Part shown: piece after piece, positions 34,011-42,094 of the stretch
Layout: every line of letters begins with the position of its first letter
Position numbering within the stretch: the first letter of the stretch is position 1
Assembly (NCBI GenBank): GCA_017302075.1
Contig: JAFLEB010000003.1
Span: forward strand, 1-55,603
DNA from: Lysobacterales bacterium
GTDB lineage: Bacteria > Pseudomonadota > Gammaproteobacteria > Xanthomonadales > Xanthomonadaceae
Reading direction: 5' to 3'
Length of the DNA stretch: 55,603 bases
The notes under the pieces: generated by a model
Seen by the model: the letters and a program-made list of their open reading frames with translations, nothing else
Told to the model about the DNA's origin: nothing
Databases searched by the model: none
Program-made: the position numbers and the translations under genes

Positions 34011-35474
34011 CTAGCCCGGCCCTCCGAGCGACTGGAAGGGCTGCACCGACATGATCGGGGTGACCAAGGTGTCCTTGCCGTGTGCAGTCAGGTGCACCAT
34101 GCCCTCCAGTTCCAGCCATTTCAAAGCGCTCGCCAGACGGCGGGCCGGCAGGTCCGCCAACAGGTTGAGCTCGCGGACTGTCACGGCCTTCGTGGGGAGC
34201 CACAGTCGGCCCAGACAGGTCAAGAGCCATTGGGCGTCCTGAAACGGGCGCGGCAGCTTCGGCGGCTTCGGCGACGTGATGCGGATCGGGCGAATCGGGG
34301 CGGCTTGCGCGGTCATTCCAGTACCTAGGTTAAGTCCGAGCGACTCGATGAAGACGAGCCGGTGCTGGGAGAGCGACCATTCGACAATCGCCCAGGCGCG
34401 TTCGACGTAGTCACGGGAGACCTTGCCTTCACCGAGGCAGAACACGTGCAGTACCACCGCGACGCGCAGCGTGTTCTCCCAAGCCCGGCCCGCGGCTTCA
34501 CGAATGTCCGAGTAGTCCGTGTCGAGCCACTGCTTGGCGCGAAAGCGCAGCTCGAGCATCAAGGCCTTAGCCTCAGTATCGAGCTCGACGCGCACACGAC
34601 CCGCGAAGCCATCATAGCTGCGCGCATTGGTGAGAAATGCCAGTGACGCCATACGTACCTGGAAGGCACTATCACTCACCTCGCCGACAGCATCGGCACG
34701 ATACGTCTCGTTCAAAGGGAAGCGGGTGGGGTCGTAGCAGGCAACCAGGAAGCGGGGGAACAGGCCGACCTTGATGGCCCGGCGCAACGTCGCTTGCGGT
34801 ACATCAGCAAGGATGTCGGGCTGGGTGCGAAGCCCGAGAGAGACCCGGGCATCCACAGCCTCGAGCTGCGAGCTGCCGAAGGCTCTAGTGAGCGGAGGGT
34901 CCGCGCTCCATGCCTGCGTCAGGCGATTCGCTTGGCGCTTGAACAGGTCCGAATCGAAGAAGGATGCCGAATCCTCGTCCTGGATGGCCACGTTCCTGCC
35001 TACGCCGTCCAGCGCCTTCAGCAGGGCGAAGTAGGTCATTTCGCTCAGTAGCGCTTCCACGCCAGGGTCGTCCTTGCATGCTTCAGCTTGCCCACTCAGC
35101 AGGGCACTCAGGACGGCGGCCTTGGTGAGCTTGGGAATCGCAGGCTTGGGCTTTGCGCGCTCGAGCATGTCGCGCTTCCGCGACTGAGTGAAGTACTGGA
35201 AGAAGATCCGGTACGACGACCCTTTTCCCGTGACAGAAGGCGCGCTGGCGAGCGTGTACAGCGATGCCGCCATCGCCTCGCCATCAGGGGCCACGCAATC
35301 GTGGCCGACATGGACAACCGCGGCCGAGGCGGCCAACGCGTCCATCAATGCGATGGCCGGGGGCACCCCCTTTTTGAGAATCGCGTAGAGCACTGCCTGC
35401 CTAAGCGGGTCAGGCAGTGCATCGACCGCGCAGATCGGCCGATGATTGGGGTAGGGCAAAAGCGGGTACGGCAT
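34011..35474 (-). CDS. DUF3987 (YfjI-type) mobile-element protein
   Basis: A 487-residue protein resembling the DUF3987/YfjI family: PYPNHRPICAVDALPDPLRQAVL near the N-terminus, then VPPAIALMDALAASAAVVHVGHD, where related proteins prepare for a RecA/primase-type ATPase core, and a C-terminal winged-helix-like part (LNLLADLPARRLASALKWLELEGMVHLT). No clear Walker A is seen. Relatives are found in prophages and satellites, often near replication genes; function is not established. It converges on the umuC fragment with 19 bases between. Confidence 0.75.
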   Translation of the reverse strand: MPYPLLPYPNHRPICAVDALPDPLRQAVLYAILKKGVPPAIALMDALAASAAVVHVGHDCVAPDGEAMAASLYTLASAPSVTGKGSSYRIFFQYFTQSRKRDMLERAKPKPAIPKLTKAAVLSALLSGQAEACKDDPGVEALLSEMTYFALLKALDGVGRNVAIQDEDSASFFDSDLFKRQANRLTQAWSADPPLTRAFGSSQLEAVDARVSLGLRTQPDILADVPQATLRRAIKVGLFPRFLVACYDPTRFPLNETYRADAVGEVSDSAFQVRMASLAFLTNARSYDGFAGRVRVELDTEAKALMLELRFRAKQWLDTDYSDIREAAGRAWENTLRVAVVLHVFCLGEGKVSRDYVERAWAIVEWSLSQHRLVFIESLGLNLGTGMTAQAAPIRPIRITSPKPPKLPRPFQDAQWLLTCLGRLWLPTKAVTVRELNLLADLPARRLASALKWLELEGMVHLTAHGKDTLVTPIMSVQPFQSLGGPG

Positions 35475-35777
35475 TGCAGCGATCCGGTGAGTGAGTCACG
35501 TGGTTGTACTGGTCAACACAGCGTTCACAGAAACCCTCACCGGAAAACTGGGGAAACTTCCGTGTTGGATCCTGCTTGTCTGGCCGGCCAGAGGTGTCGA
35601 GTGGACCGCATTGGACGCGTCGACTTAACCCCGTAGGTGCGCTAGCGCCATCTGCGGGGCTCATGCCCATCCCCTTTGTCCTGCTGTCCAGTTAGCGCCC
35701 GGTGTCAGGCGTCTTGCGCGACTGAGTGCGCCGCTTGTTGCGCGAGTCGACGCCGAGTCGAGCGACGTCGGGGGGCA
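35475..35777. other. Noncoding stretch upstream of the DUF3987 gene
   Basis: About 300 bases with no convincing gene. It should hold the DUF3987 promoter (a TTGACC is present on the minus strand at 35508-35513, but no clear -10). The short open frames here have no ribosome-binding site or recognisable product. Confidence 0.5.
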
Positions 35778-35972
35778 GTGAGTGTCGCGTATCAACAAAC
35801 GTGGGCCATCGAACTCCTGCCGCTTGGGAGTGCCCGAGGCGGTGCCAGCTGGTGGCGTGTGCGGCAAGACGCAGAGGGAACGGTGGTGGTCAGTGACCTA
35901 CGCAGGCGAGTTGAGCCCGTCGGACTCCGGATCTACCTAGCCGAGCCCGCCTCACTGGATGGCTTCCCTTGA
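35778..35972 (+). CDS. Small hypothetical protein
   Basis: A possible 64-residue protein starting with GTG after a G-rich stretch (GGGGGGCA). The sequence (TWAIELLPLGSARGGASWWRVRQ, VVVSDLRRRVEPVGLRIYLAEP) looks like a small globular protein and has no signal or membrane segment. It is on the same strand as the AlpA gene 140 bases further on. The open frame continues upstream to 35676, but that part is Cys/Arg-rich and unlike a protein. Unrecognised; it may not be real. Confidence 0.35.
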   Translation: MSVAYQQTWAIELLPLGSARGGASWWRVRQDAEGTVVVSDLRRRVEPVGLRIYLAEPASLDGFP

Positions 35973-36112
35973 CGCCTAGGATGCCGCCATGAACGGGCAA
36001 GCAGAGTTGGCAACTCGGAAATTTCCCGGACTTTCCCGGCAATGTTCGCTACAGGTTCCGTGCTGGTCTAGGCTGCAACCACACACACCACACAGGAGCT
36101 ATACGTTACGAC

Positions 36113-36304
36113 ATGAACGAAATCCCCGCCGGTTCTGCCCTGCGCCTGAAGCAGGTCATGGCGATAACCGGCCTGAGCAAATCCACAATCTATGCCCTGA
36201 TGGCTTTGGGCAAGTTCCCGCGCCAAGGAAATCTCACCGAACGCACGGTTGGTTGGCCGGCCGACAAGATTTTTGGCTGGGTGGCAGCCCGCCTCCAGGC
36301 CTGA
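36113..36304 (+). CDS. AlpA-family regulator/excisionase
   Basis: A 63-residue MerR-like helix-turn-helix protein of the AlpA family (LRLKQVMAITGLSKSTIYALMALGKFPRQ, then VGWPADKIFGWVAARL). Such proteins activate integrase genes or help excision in P4-like satellites and integrative elements. AGGAG lies about 12 bases before the ATG. Upstream (36028-36047) are two close copies of TTTCCCGG that could be operator half-sites. No integrase gene is present in the window, so the element has lost it or it lies elsewhere. Confidence 0.85.
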   Translation: MNEIPAGSALRLKQVMAITGLSKSTIYALMALGKFPRQGNLTERTVGWPADKIFGWVAARLQA

Positions 36305-36335
36305 TGCTCACCGCTAACTCGACGTTGAGCGATTC

Positions 36336-36366
36336 CCCCGATTCCTAGGCGAATCGGGGAGGTTTT
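36336..36366 (+). terminator. Rho-independent terminator after the AlpA gene
   Basis: A 9-bp stem (ccccgattc / gaatcgggg) with a 6-nt loop followed by a short T-run (TTTT at 36363-36366), about 30 bases after the AlpA stop. Confidence 0.7.
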
Positions 36367-36791
36367 CGTCATCGGACGGGCGTGTGCCTAGGCATGTCCG
36401 CCGCCTGACTTCCGGTTATTGATGTTATCCATAGTCCATACAGATCTATCGCTCTATCGCTTTGCTCTTCGTCTTCATCACGCTGTACATCTTCTCTAGC
36501 TGCATTGGAGACGTCATCCAGAGGTCAGCTAGTACGTGCATCGGGCCGTAGATCGCGAGGATCTAGATCAAGCCAGGTGGGTCACTCACTGCCCATAGGA
36601 GGCAGTGAGTGACGCTTTGGCCATGGTGACTTGGTAGCCAATGAAGTAGGGCTGCTGAGTCGACAATCAATCGCTCCTGTCAATCGACGCGGATCGACAG
36701 GTCTCCTTCAACACAGTTCATGCGTCCCGTACGGCAGGCCCATATGCCTGCCCTTCGGGATCGCGTGGACGCTATTCGAAGAACTGATGTC
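36367..36791. other. Noncoding region upstream of the Gp2-like gene; possible replication origin
   Basis: About 425 bases without a supported gene and with visibly lower GC. It contains the long hairpin at 36581-36613 and several TCGAC/CAATC motifs (36659-36700), including cctgtc...gacagg (36676-36681 and 36696-36701). The arrangement next to a Gp2/Rep-like protein would suit a replication origin of a rolling-circle element, but no nick site can be identified. Confidence 0.4.
36581..36613. repeat. 13-bp perfect inverted repeat (hairpin)
   Basis: Arms gtcactcactgcc (36581-36593) and its exact complement (36601-36613) enclose a 7-nt loop. There is no T-run on either side, so it is not a plain terminator. 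It lies about 180 bases before the Gp2-like gene. Confidence 0.75.
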
Positions 36792-38111
36792 ATGAGCAAC
36801 GACGACACGCCAGACGGCAGTGAGCCGCCGCATGTGCTCAACGGCAAGCCTGAAGAGGCTACGCCGCTGGAGATAGCCATTCGCAACGTAGTGCGCCGTG
36901 AGCAGCGGCAGGAAGACTTTGCTGAGAAATGCACCTATGCATATGCAGAGGATGGCAAGGTTCGCATTCCCCGATCGAACAAGTACGTCACGACCGACCA
37001 GGAGCGGATCCTGCTGGTTGGAACTGACGACTACGTATTCAAGGACTACATCGAGGGACCGCTACGCAAGCTCTTCGATGTGATCACCAGCAGCGATCGC
37101 AGTACTTGGCGCGAGGTCAAAGGGGCTCGACGTGGCGTGGTGCTGCCCGAGACGACGTTCGAACTGACCAGACTGGGCCAGCAGGTCATGCAGGCCTGCT
37201 TTTGCTATGACCCCGCGTGGGCCGTTGCGTACATGCACCACGAGTTCCATCCGAAGGTCGCGGTCATGCTGCGCGCCATGCGTTCTAACGCGCGAGTGAT
37301 CCATCGCTTCGGTGTGGCGGGCAGCACGTGTACGCAGAAGCGCGTGCTTGTGCAGGCCTTGGAGCGCGTGGTGCGCTTTGTGCGCCGTGTGGTGCGGTCC
37401 TGGACGTTCATCAATGCCCTGAAGGCACATGAGCGGCAGGCGCAGGAGAACTTCGAGAGCGGCCGCGAGTTCCTCTACTACGCCGCAGAAGGCCACTCCA
37501 AGCTGCTGATCCTTCGCATCGACCTCTATTACCGTCCCTACTACGATGTCGCGGGTGCGGACAAGGCCGTCCACAGCTTCCTGCGCTGGTTGCGTAGCCC
37601 CGCATGCAGGCGCAACGTCCTTCCGAGTTATCTGGGGTTCTTGGTCAAGCGCGAGAATGGTTTGGTGCGTGGTATGCATTACCACGTCATGGTGATCTGC
37701 AAGGGCAACCAACAACAGAGCGCTTATTACCTGACGCGCCTGCTGGGCGAACACTGGGCGAAGATCACCGGTCAGGGGCCAGGCAGTTTCCACAACTGCT
37801 ATGCCGATAAAGATACCTACGAGGCCAACGGCTTCAATGGCTTGGGTGTCATGACACTCGACGACTGGGAGCAGATGGCGGGCCTGCGTGCAGCCCTGTG
37901 GTACATGACCAAGGCCGATTGCGTGATCAAAGCCACGAACAGCAAGGTCAAGAACTTTTGGCGTTCACCGATCCCCAAGCAGGTCCGCAAGAAGTTGGGT
38001 CGGCCGCGCGCGAGTGCTGACCCGCTGAAGCTGCTCCGCCGGATGCTGGGTGGCAAGCGGAGTAAGTTTCCGCCCGGTCTCGGGCCCCGGGATAAGTCAC
38101 GGGGTAGCTAA
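36792..38111 (+). CDS. YagK/YfjJ-domain protein (inovirus Gp2-like)
   Basis: A 439-residue protein of the YagK/YfjJ (inovirus Gp2-like) family found in satellites and integrated phage remnants. The C-terminal domain has LLILRIDLYYRPYY (about 238-251), LGFLVKRENGLVRGMHYHVMVI (H296 and H298 in HYH) and SAYYLTRLLGEHW. The H-x-H strand recalls the HUH motif of rolling-circle Rep proteins, with Tyr residues shortly after. A replication or nicking role is likely from the family, not proven. The start at 36792 is uncertain because no good ribosome-binding site is seen; an in-frame ATG exists at 36720. The C-terminus is basic. Confidence 0.8.
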   Translation: MSNDDTPDGSEPPHVLNGKPEEATPLEIAIRNVVRREQRQEDFAEKCTYAYAEDGKVRIPRSNKYVTTDQERILLVGTDDYVFKDYIEGPLRKLFDVITSSDRSTWREVKGARRGVVLPETTFELTRLGQQVMQACFCYDPAWAVAYMHHEFHPKVAVMLRAMRSNARVIHRFGVAGSTCTQKRVLVQALERVVRFVRRVVRSWTFINALKAHERQAQENFESGREFLYYAAEGHSKLLILRIDLYYRPYYDVAGADKAVHSFLRWLRSPACRRNVLPSYLGFLVKRENGLVRGMHYHVMVICKGNQQQSAYYLTRLLGEHWAKITGQGPGSFHNCYADKDTYEANGFNGLGVMTLDDWEQMAGLRAALWYMTKADCVIKATNSKVKNFWRSPIPKQVRKKLGRPRASADPLKLLRRMLGGKRSKFPPGLGPRDKSRGS

Positions 38112-38226
38112 GCTCGTGATTCTCAGAGGGGCTCGCGCGGACCTGGGTCGAGCTTGGGTCCGCTGCGAGTTCGCGCTTCATTCGCGGGTTGTGGAATCCT
38201 TCGATGTCGTTGGAGAGGGAGACTTT

Positions 38227-38412
38227 GTGGTGAGTAAGCGGCCTTGGCTGGCTCTAGTCCGTGATTTCCAGACGTGGTGTGTTCGCGTCGAGCCAATGAG
38301 CCTGCTTTCAATGGCGAGGTTAGAACGGATCTTGAGCCGCTCGGAGATCAGCGTTGACCGCGCGTTTCTGCGCTTGCGCGATAAGATGAAAATCGAGTGC
38401 TCATTATTCTAG
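38227..38412 (+). CDS. Small hypothetical basic protein
   Basis: A possible 61-residue protein from GTG at 38227, with GGAGAGGGA 6 bases upstream. It is basic with one Trp/Phe-rich stretch (KRPWLALVRDFQTW) and a predicted helix (ARLERILSRSEISVDRAFLRLRDKM). It ends 8 bases before the ATG of the next gene, so the two could form a unit. No homology recognised. Confidence 0.4.
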   Translation: MVSKRPWLALVRDFQTWCVRVEPMSLLSMARLERILSRSEISVDRAFLRLRDKMKIECSLF

Positions 38413-38420
38413 GCGTCACG

Positions 38421-39656
38421 ATGATTGTTCAGGCATTGACGAAGCTCGGCCTAGCTGAGACGGGGAACCTTTCTAGCAAAGTCGATCCACTCTCTCTTCT
38501 GCTTAAGAGGAGTGTTGCGGTCTACATCGAGGTCGATCAATCCAGGTACCTCGTAAGAGCGAAGGCCAGTGCGATGGCCTTATTTGTCAGCAACTGCACT
38601 ATCCTCAAAGGAGAGGAGACAGACCATACTCTCGGATTGAGCATTGCCCAAGATCTGCTGTACCTGAGATTGGATGATTCGCAGGTGGCAGAGATCAGGG
38701 ACTTTGGGGACTGCCATATCACTCTCTTTAGTCGCGGCGGATTGGTGCGACGTCAAATCGCAAAAGAGCATGGGGGCGCGATTCGAGGTGAGAGCGGCGA
38801 TGTGAATGCGCTTGAGCTCGTCAATTTGGACGAGTGCTCACTGATCGATAAGAAGAAATGGGATGCCCGCAGGCCATCAATTGAGGTTGGACGAGAGTTG
38901 ATGAGTAGCGACCCCTTCGTCGTGGGGAGAAGGGTGGGCAAAAATGACCTGTTCCTCTCCGTCGTCGATGCTCAGATGTTGAGATTAGGGGGTTCGTCGA
39001 ACAGGGATTGCGTCGAATACCCTTTCAATCGTGGCGCATACCCACCCGATGACGGCAGGGTGCGGCCACTGCCCATCATCTGGCTCTACGAGGTATCAGT
39101 GGCGTTCAACAGCGGGTTGATCCGGCCGTGCGTGGTGGATGAGCAGAGAAAAAAGACCCAAGGATATCTGGAGATCGCGAAGTGGTTGGAGGACAACGCA
39201 CCAGAGAGTGTGGTGAAGGGCGCATTGAAGAAAACTGCCAGGACGATCGCGTCGAAGGACTACAACCGATCCAAGAACTTTGATGAGCAAGGCCTTGCAA
39301 GGTTTCCGGATAGTGAGCACGTACCGGTGGAGAATCTCAGTCTGCCGGTACGCTTTGCTCTGGCGATCACCGAATGGTGGGTTGGTCTCCCCAAGGAGAG
39401 ACAGTCTAGACCTCAACTCTTGTGTGAACTGATCGCCGTTGGTTTCGATAAGACGGCCGCGTTGGATTTTGTAGGAATGATTTCCGGGAAGCCTGTTCCA
39501 CGCGATGAGCGGGATGGGCTCTGGGAGCTAGCTCAAAAGACGCTGAGAGGGCGCAAATTGAGAAAGCTAGGAGAAAGAAAGGTTAGGAAAATCTTGAGAA
39601 AGTCGAGCCCGAGCGACCAGCCTGAGCGTGCGGCTACTGACGGCGTTGACGAGTAG
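38421..39656 (+). CDS. Hypothetical cargo protein of lower GC
   Basis: A 411-residue protein that I do not recognise. The N-terminal half is beta-rich with conserved-looking elements (AVYIEVDQSRYLVRAKAS, ITLFSRGGLVRRQIA), the middle has a YPFNRGAYPPDDGRVRPLP loop, and the C-terminal third is helical ending in a strongly basic tail (LRGRKLRKLGERKVRKILRK) that may bind nucleic acid. No signal peptide or membrane segment is apparent. Base composition is clearly less GC-rich than both flanks, a sign of separate transfer. Its place between a Gp2-like gene and an integrative-element module is typical of cargo such as anti-phage genes, but nothing specific shows that. Confidence 0.7.
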   Translation: MIVQALTKLGLAETGNLSSKVDPLSLLLKRSVAVYIEVDQSRYLVRAKASAMALFVSNCTILKGEETDHTLGLSIAQDLLYLRLDDSQVAEIRDFGDCHITLFSRGGLVRRQIAKEHGGAIRGESGDVNALELVNLDECSLIDKKKWDARRPSIEVGRELMSSDPFVVGRRVGKNDLFLSVVDAQMLRLGGSSNRDCVEYPFNRGAYPPDDGRVRPLPIIWLYEVSVAFNSGLIRPCVVDEQRKKTQGYLEIAKWLEDNAPESVVKGALKKTARTIASKDYNRSKNFDEQGLARFPDSEHVPVENLSLPVRFALAITEWWVGLPKERQSRPQLLCELIAVGFDKTAALDFVGMISGKPVPRDERDGLWELAQKTLRGRKLRKLGERKVRKILRKSSPSDQPERAATDGVDE

Positions 39657-39894
39657 CGTTTGGTCTCAGTTTGATGGGCTCGCCGGCTTCTCGTGCCTGG
39701 TGCCGCCGCCAAGGTGATGTGAGCGCTGTTGCAGTTCGCGATCGTTAGTTGTGAGGATCTCGGCCGCCTTGGTTGGTGGCGATCGGTGAGTGTTAACCGA
39801 ATTATTTTCAAACCTATAACACGCACTTGAAGCCCGAGCGGTCTGGCTTCGCGTGCTGGCGCAGCGCTCGTTTGCGCCTAAGTGGACAAGAAAG
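39657..39894. other. Noncoding stretch after the hypothetical cargo gene
   Basis: About 240 bases (to 40083 if the small reading frame at 39895 is not real) without a supported gene. It includes an AT-richer stretch around 39795-39825 (accgaattattttcaaacct) that may be a promoter for the following plus-strand module. This is also the likely boundary between region G and the integrative-element genes. Confidence 0.4.
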
Positions 39895-40005
39895 ATGTGC
39901 CCCCGACCAACTCACGAAGTGTTGACCTGCGTGGTGGTGGTGACTGCCGCCGTGCTGGTCGCGATCACCCGCTGCGGCAGCGGCATGCTGCAACTTCCCC
40001 GCTAA
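39895..40005 (+). CDS. Tiny membrane peptide
   Basis: A 36-residue frame (ATG at 39895, TAA at 40003-40005) predicting one membrane helix (VLTCVVVVTAAVLVAI) after a short N-terminus MCPRPTHE. A weak AAGAAAG precedes the start. It sits just ahead of the hairpin at 40023-40058. The hydrophobic pattern and position make it a candidate small protein of the element, but it may be chance. Confidence 0.3.
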   Translation: MCPRPTHEVLTCVVVVTAAVLVAITRCGSGMLQLPR

Positions 40006-40022
40006 ACCATTCCGCCAGACAC

Positions 40023-40058
40023 ACGCACAAGGCCCGGATCGCTCCGGGCCTTGTGCGT
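40023..40058 (+). other. Perfect 16-bp hairpin before the DUF932 gene
   Basis: Arms acgcacaaggcccgga (40023-40038) and its exact complement (40043-40058) around a tcgc loop, 25 bases before the DUF932 start. It has no T-run. It may end transcripts from upstream or act as a structured leader of the DUF932-YqaJ message. Confidence 0.6.
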
Positions 40059-40083
40059 TATGGCGCCCGACAGGAGCAAGAAC

Positions 40084-41040
40084 ATGCATCTCGTGGAATC
40101 CATGGCTTACGCAGGGGACCGTCCCTGGCATGGCCTTGGCAACAAACTCACCACTCTCCAACCGATCGACGTCTGGAAGCGCCAGGCCGGCATGGACTGG
40201 ACCATTGAGGATTCTGAAGTCCGCTACATCACCGGCAGCCAGACGGTCGGTGCAATTCATTCCTTCCCCGAGCAGAAGGTGCTCTACCGCTCTGATACCA
40301 AGCGTCCGTTGGCAGTGGTGTCCAAACGCTTCCAGGTCGTACAGCCCGAGGAAGTCCTCGAGTTCTATCGCGACCTGACCGAGGACGCCGGCTTCGAGCT
40401 CGAGACGGCGGGTGTGCTTCGCGAAGGCAAGAAGTTCTGGGCGCTGGCGCGTACTGGCCAAAGCACAACGCTGAAGGGCAAGGACCAGGTCAACGGCTAC
40501 CTGCTGCTGGCCACCGCCTGCGATGGATCGCTGGCCACCACGGCCCAATTCACCTCGGTGCGTGTGGTCTGCAACAACACACTGCAGATCGCCCTGGGCG
40601 ACAACCGCGGTGCAGTGAAAGTGCCACACCGCTCGGCGTTCGATGCCGAGGCGGTCAAGCAGCAGCTGGGCATCACGGTGGCACCCTGGTCGCGCTTCGT
40701 GACCCGGATGAAGGACCTGGTGGCCTGTCCTGTGGATCCCGATTCGGTCGAAGGCCTGCTGCGCCGGGTGCTGGTCTATCCCGGCCAAGCCGGCAAGGCG
40801 CCTGTGGTCAACGAGCAAGCCGTGCGCTCGGTGCGTGCGCTGTACGACGGCGGTGGCCGTGGTGCACAACTGGCTTCCAGCCGCGGTACGGCATGGGGCC
40901 TGCTCAACAGCGTCACCGAATACGTCGACCACCATCGGCGTGCACGCAGCGATGACCACCGTCGTGAAGCGGCCTGGTTCGGCCAGGGTGCGCAGTTCAA
41001 GCAGCGCGCCTGGGACGAGCTGGTCCAGCTCACCGCCTGA
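40084..41040 (+). CDS. DUF932 phage/plasmid-like protein
   Basis: A 318-residue DUF932 protein (phage/plasmid-like protein family). Typical segments are MAYAGDRPWHGLGNKL at the start, VVSKRFQVVQPEEVLEFYRDL, FELETAGVLREGKKFWALARTG, LLLATACDGSLATTAQFTSVRVVCNNTL and a C-terminal helical part. These proteins accompany recombination genes in ICEs and plasmids; their activity is unknown. The start at 40084 follows AGGAG 7 bases upstream; a GTG at 40051 lies inside the hairpin and is rejected. A terminator follows the gene. Confidence 0.88.
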   Translation: MHLVESMAYAGDRPWHGLGNKLTTLQPIDVWKRQAGMDWTIEDSEVRYITGSQTVGAIHSFPEQKVLYRSDTKRPLAVVSKRFQVVQPEEVLEFYRDLTEDAGFELETAGVLREGKKFWALARTGQSTTLKGKDQVNGYLLLATACDGSLATTAQFTSVRVVCNNTLQIALGDNRGAVKVPHRSAFDAEAVKQQLGITVAPWSRFVTRMKDLVACPVDPDSVEGLLRRVLVYPGQAGKAPVVNEQAVRSVRALYDGGGRGAQLASSRGTAWGLLNSVTEYVDHHRRARSDDHRREAAWFGQGAQFKQRAWDELVQLTA

Positions 41041-41065
41041 TCCCAACTCCTCGTTGTTCCTCCCC

Positions 41066-41091
41066 ACGCCCGGCCTCGTGCCGGGCGTTTT
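41066..41091 (+). terminator. Rho-independent terminator after the DUF932 gene
   Basis: A 9-bp stem (acgcccggc / gccgggcgt) with loop ctcgt ends in TTTT (41088-41091), 25 bases after the stop. The YqaJ gene starts 17 bases later, so read-through or a separate promoter must serve it. Confidence 0.75.
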
Positions 41092-41107
41092 CATTTGGAG
41101 ACACTTG

Positions 41108-42085
41108 ATGAAGAAGAACGCCGCCTTGCGGCTGGTCGACACGCGCACGCTCGACCGACAGCAATGGCTATCGGTGCGCCAGGGCGGCATTGGCAGTTCC
41201 GATGCCGCCGCCGCTGTAGGTCTTTGCCCCTACAAGAGCCAGCTCGAACTTTGGATGGAGAAGACCGGCAGGACGCCAAAAGAGGACGCACCGCCCGGGA
41301 TGGAGGACCCGCGCTACTGGGGCACCTTGCTGGAGCCCTATGTGGCCGTGGCGTACTCGCAGCAAACCAATCGCAAGGTCCGCAAGGTGAACGCGGTTCT
41401 GCAGCACCCCTCGTTCCCCTACATGTTGGCGAACATCGACCGCGAGGTCGTGGGCTGTCCCGATGTCCAAATCCTGGAGTGCAAAACCGCCGGCGAGTGG
41501 GGCTCAAAGCTGTGGCGGGACGGTGTCCCCGAGTACGTGCAGCTCCAGGTCCAGCACCAGCTGGCCGTCACCAATCAGCAGGCCGCCGATGTGGCGGTGC
41601 TGCTGTGCGGCCAACGCCTGGAAATCCACCGGATCGAACGCGACGAAGACGTCATTGCCCGGCTGATGGTGCTGGAGGCTCGATTTTGGCAGTACGTCAC
41701 TACCGATATCGAGCCACCTGCCGATGGCAGTGAGTCCGCTGGCAAAGCCTTGCGCCAGCTGTATCCCGGTGGCGGCAACACCTTGGACTTCTGTGAGAAC
41801 CGAGGCCTGTCGGACGCCTTCGCCGAACTGGTGGCCCTGAAAGACGAGCTGGAGGTGCGCGGCAAGCACGCCGAGCAGCTCAAGCAGACGCTGCAGCAGG
41901 CCATGGGTGACGCCGCCCGTGCGGTCTTTGCTACGGGCGAGGTGAGCTTCAAGCGTGCACAGGACGGTACCAGCCTCGACACCAAGCGCCTTGCCCAGGA
42001 TCACCCGGAACTGGTGGCCCGCTATAGCGCGACAAAGCCCGGCGCACGCCGGTTCCTGATCTCGGCCAAAGCCGATCAACCCTAG
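41108..42085 (+). CDS. YqaJ-type (lambda Exo-like) viral recombinase exonuclease
   Basis: A 325-residue exonuclease of the YqaJ family, which resects double-stranded DNA for single-strand-annealing recombination. Visible motifs are RQGGIGSSDAAAAVGLCPYKSQLELW (substrate-binding start), WGTLLEPYVAVAY (Glu ligand), MLANIDREVVGCPDVQILECKTAG (D and ExK of the PD-(D/E)XK core) and YVQLQVQHQLAVT (Gln). A helical C-terminal part follows. GGAG stands 7-8 bases before the ATG. Together with DUF932, RDF-like and RadC genes it forms the recombination module of an ICE-type element; no single-strand annealing protein is obvious unless a neighbour plays that part. Confidence 0.9.
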   Translation: MKKNAALRLVDTRTLDRQQWLSVRQGGIGSSDAAAAVGLCPYKSQLELWMEKTGRTPKEDAPPGMEDPRYWGTLLEPYVAVAYSQQTNRKVRKVNAVLQHPSFPYMLANIDREVVGCPDVQILECKTAGEWGSKLWRDGVPEYVQLQVQHQLAVTNQQAADVAVLLCGQRLEIHRIERDEDVIARLMVLEARFWQYVTTDIEPPADGSESAGKALRQLYPGGGNTLDFCENRGLSDAFAELVALKDELEVRGKHAEQLKQTLQQAMGDAARAVFATGEVSFKRAQDGTSLDTKRLAQDHPELVARYSATKPGARRFLISAKADQP

Positions 42086-42094
42086 GAGGGTTCC

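Noticed and set aside
39814-41190. 458-codon minus-strand frame opposite the DUF932 gene
   Set aside because: The plus strand has a ribosome-binding site, a recognised family and a terminator; the minus frame has none.
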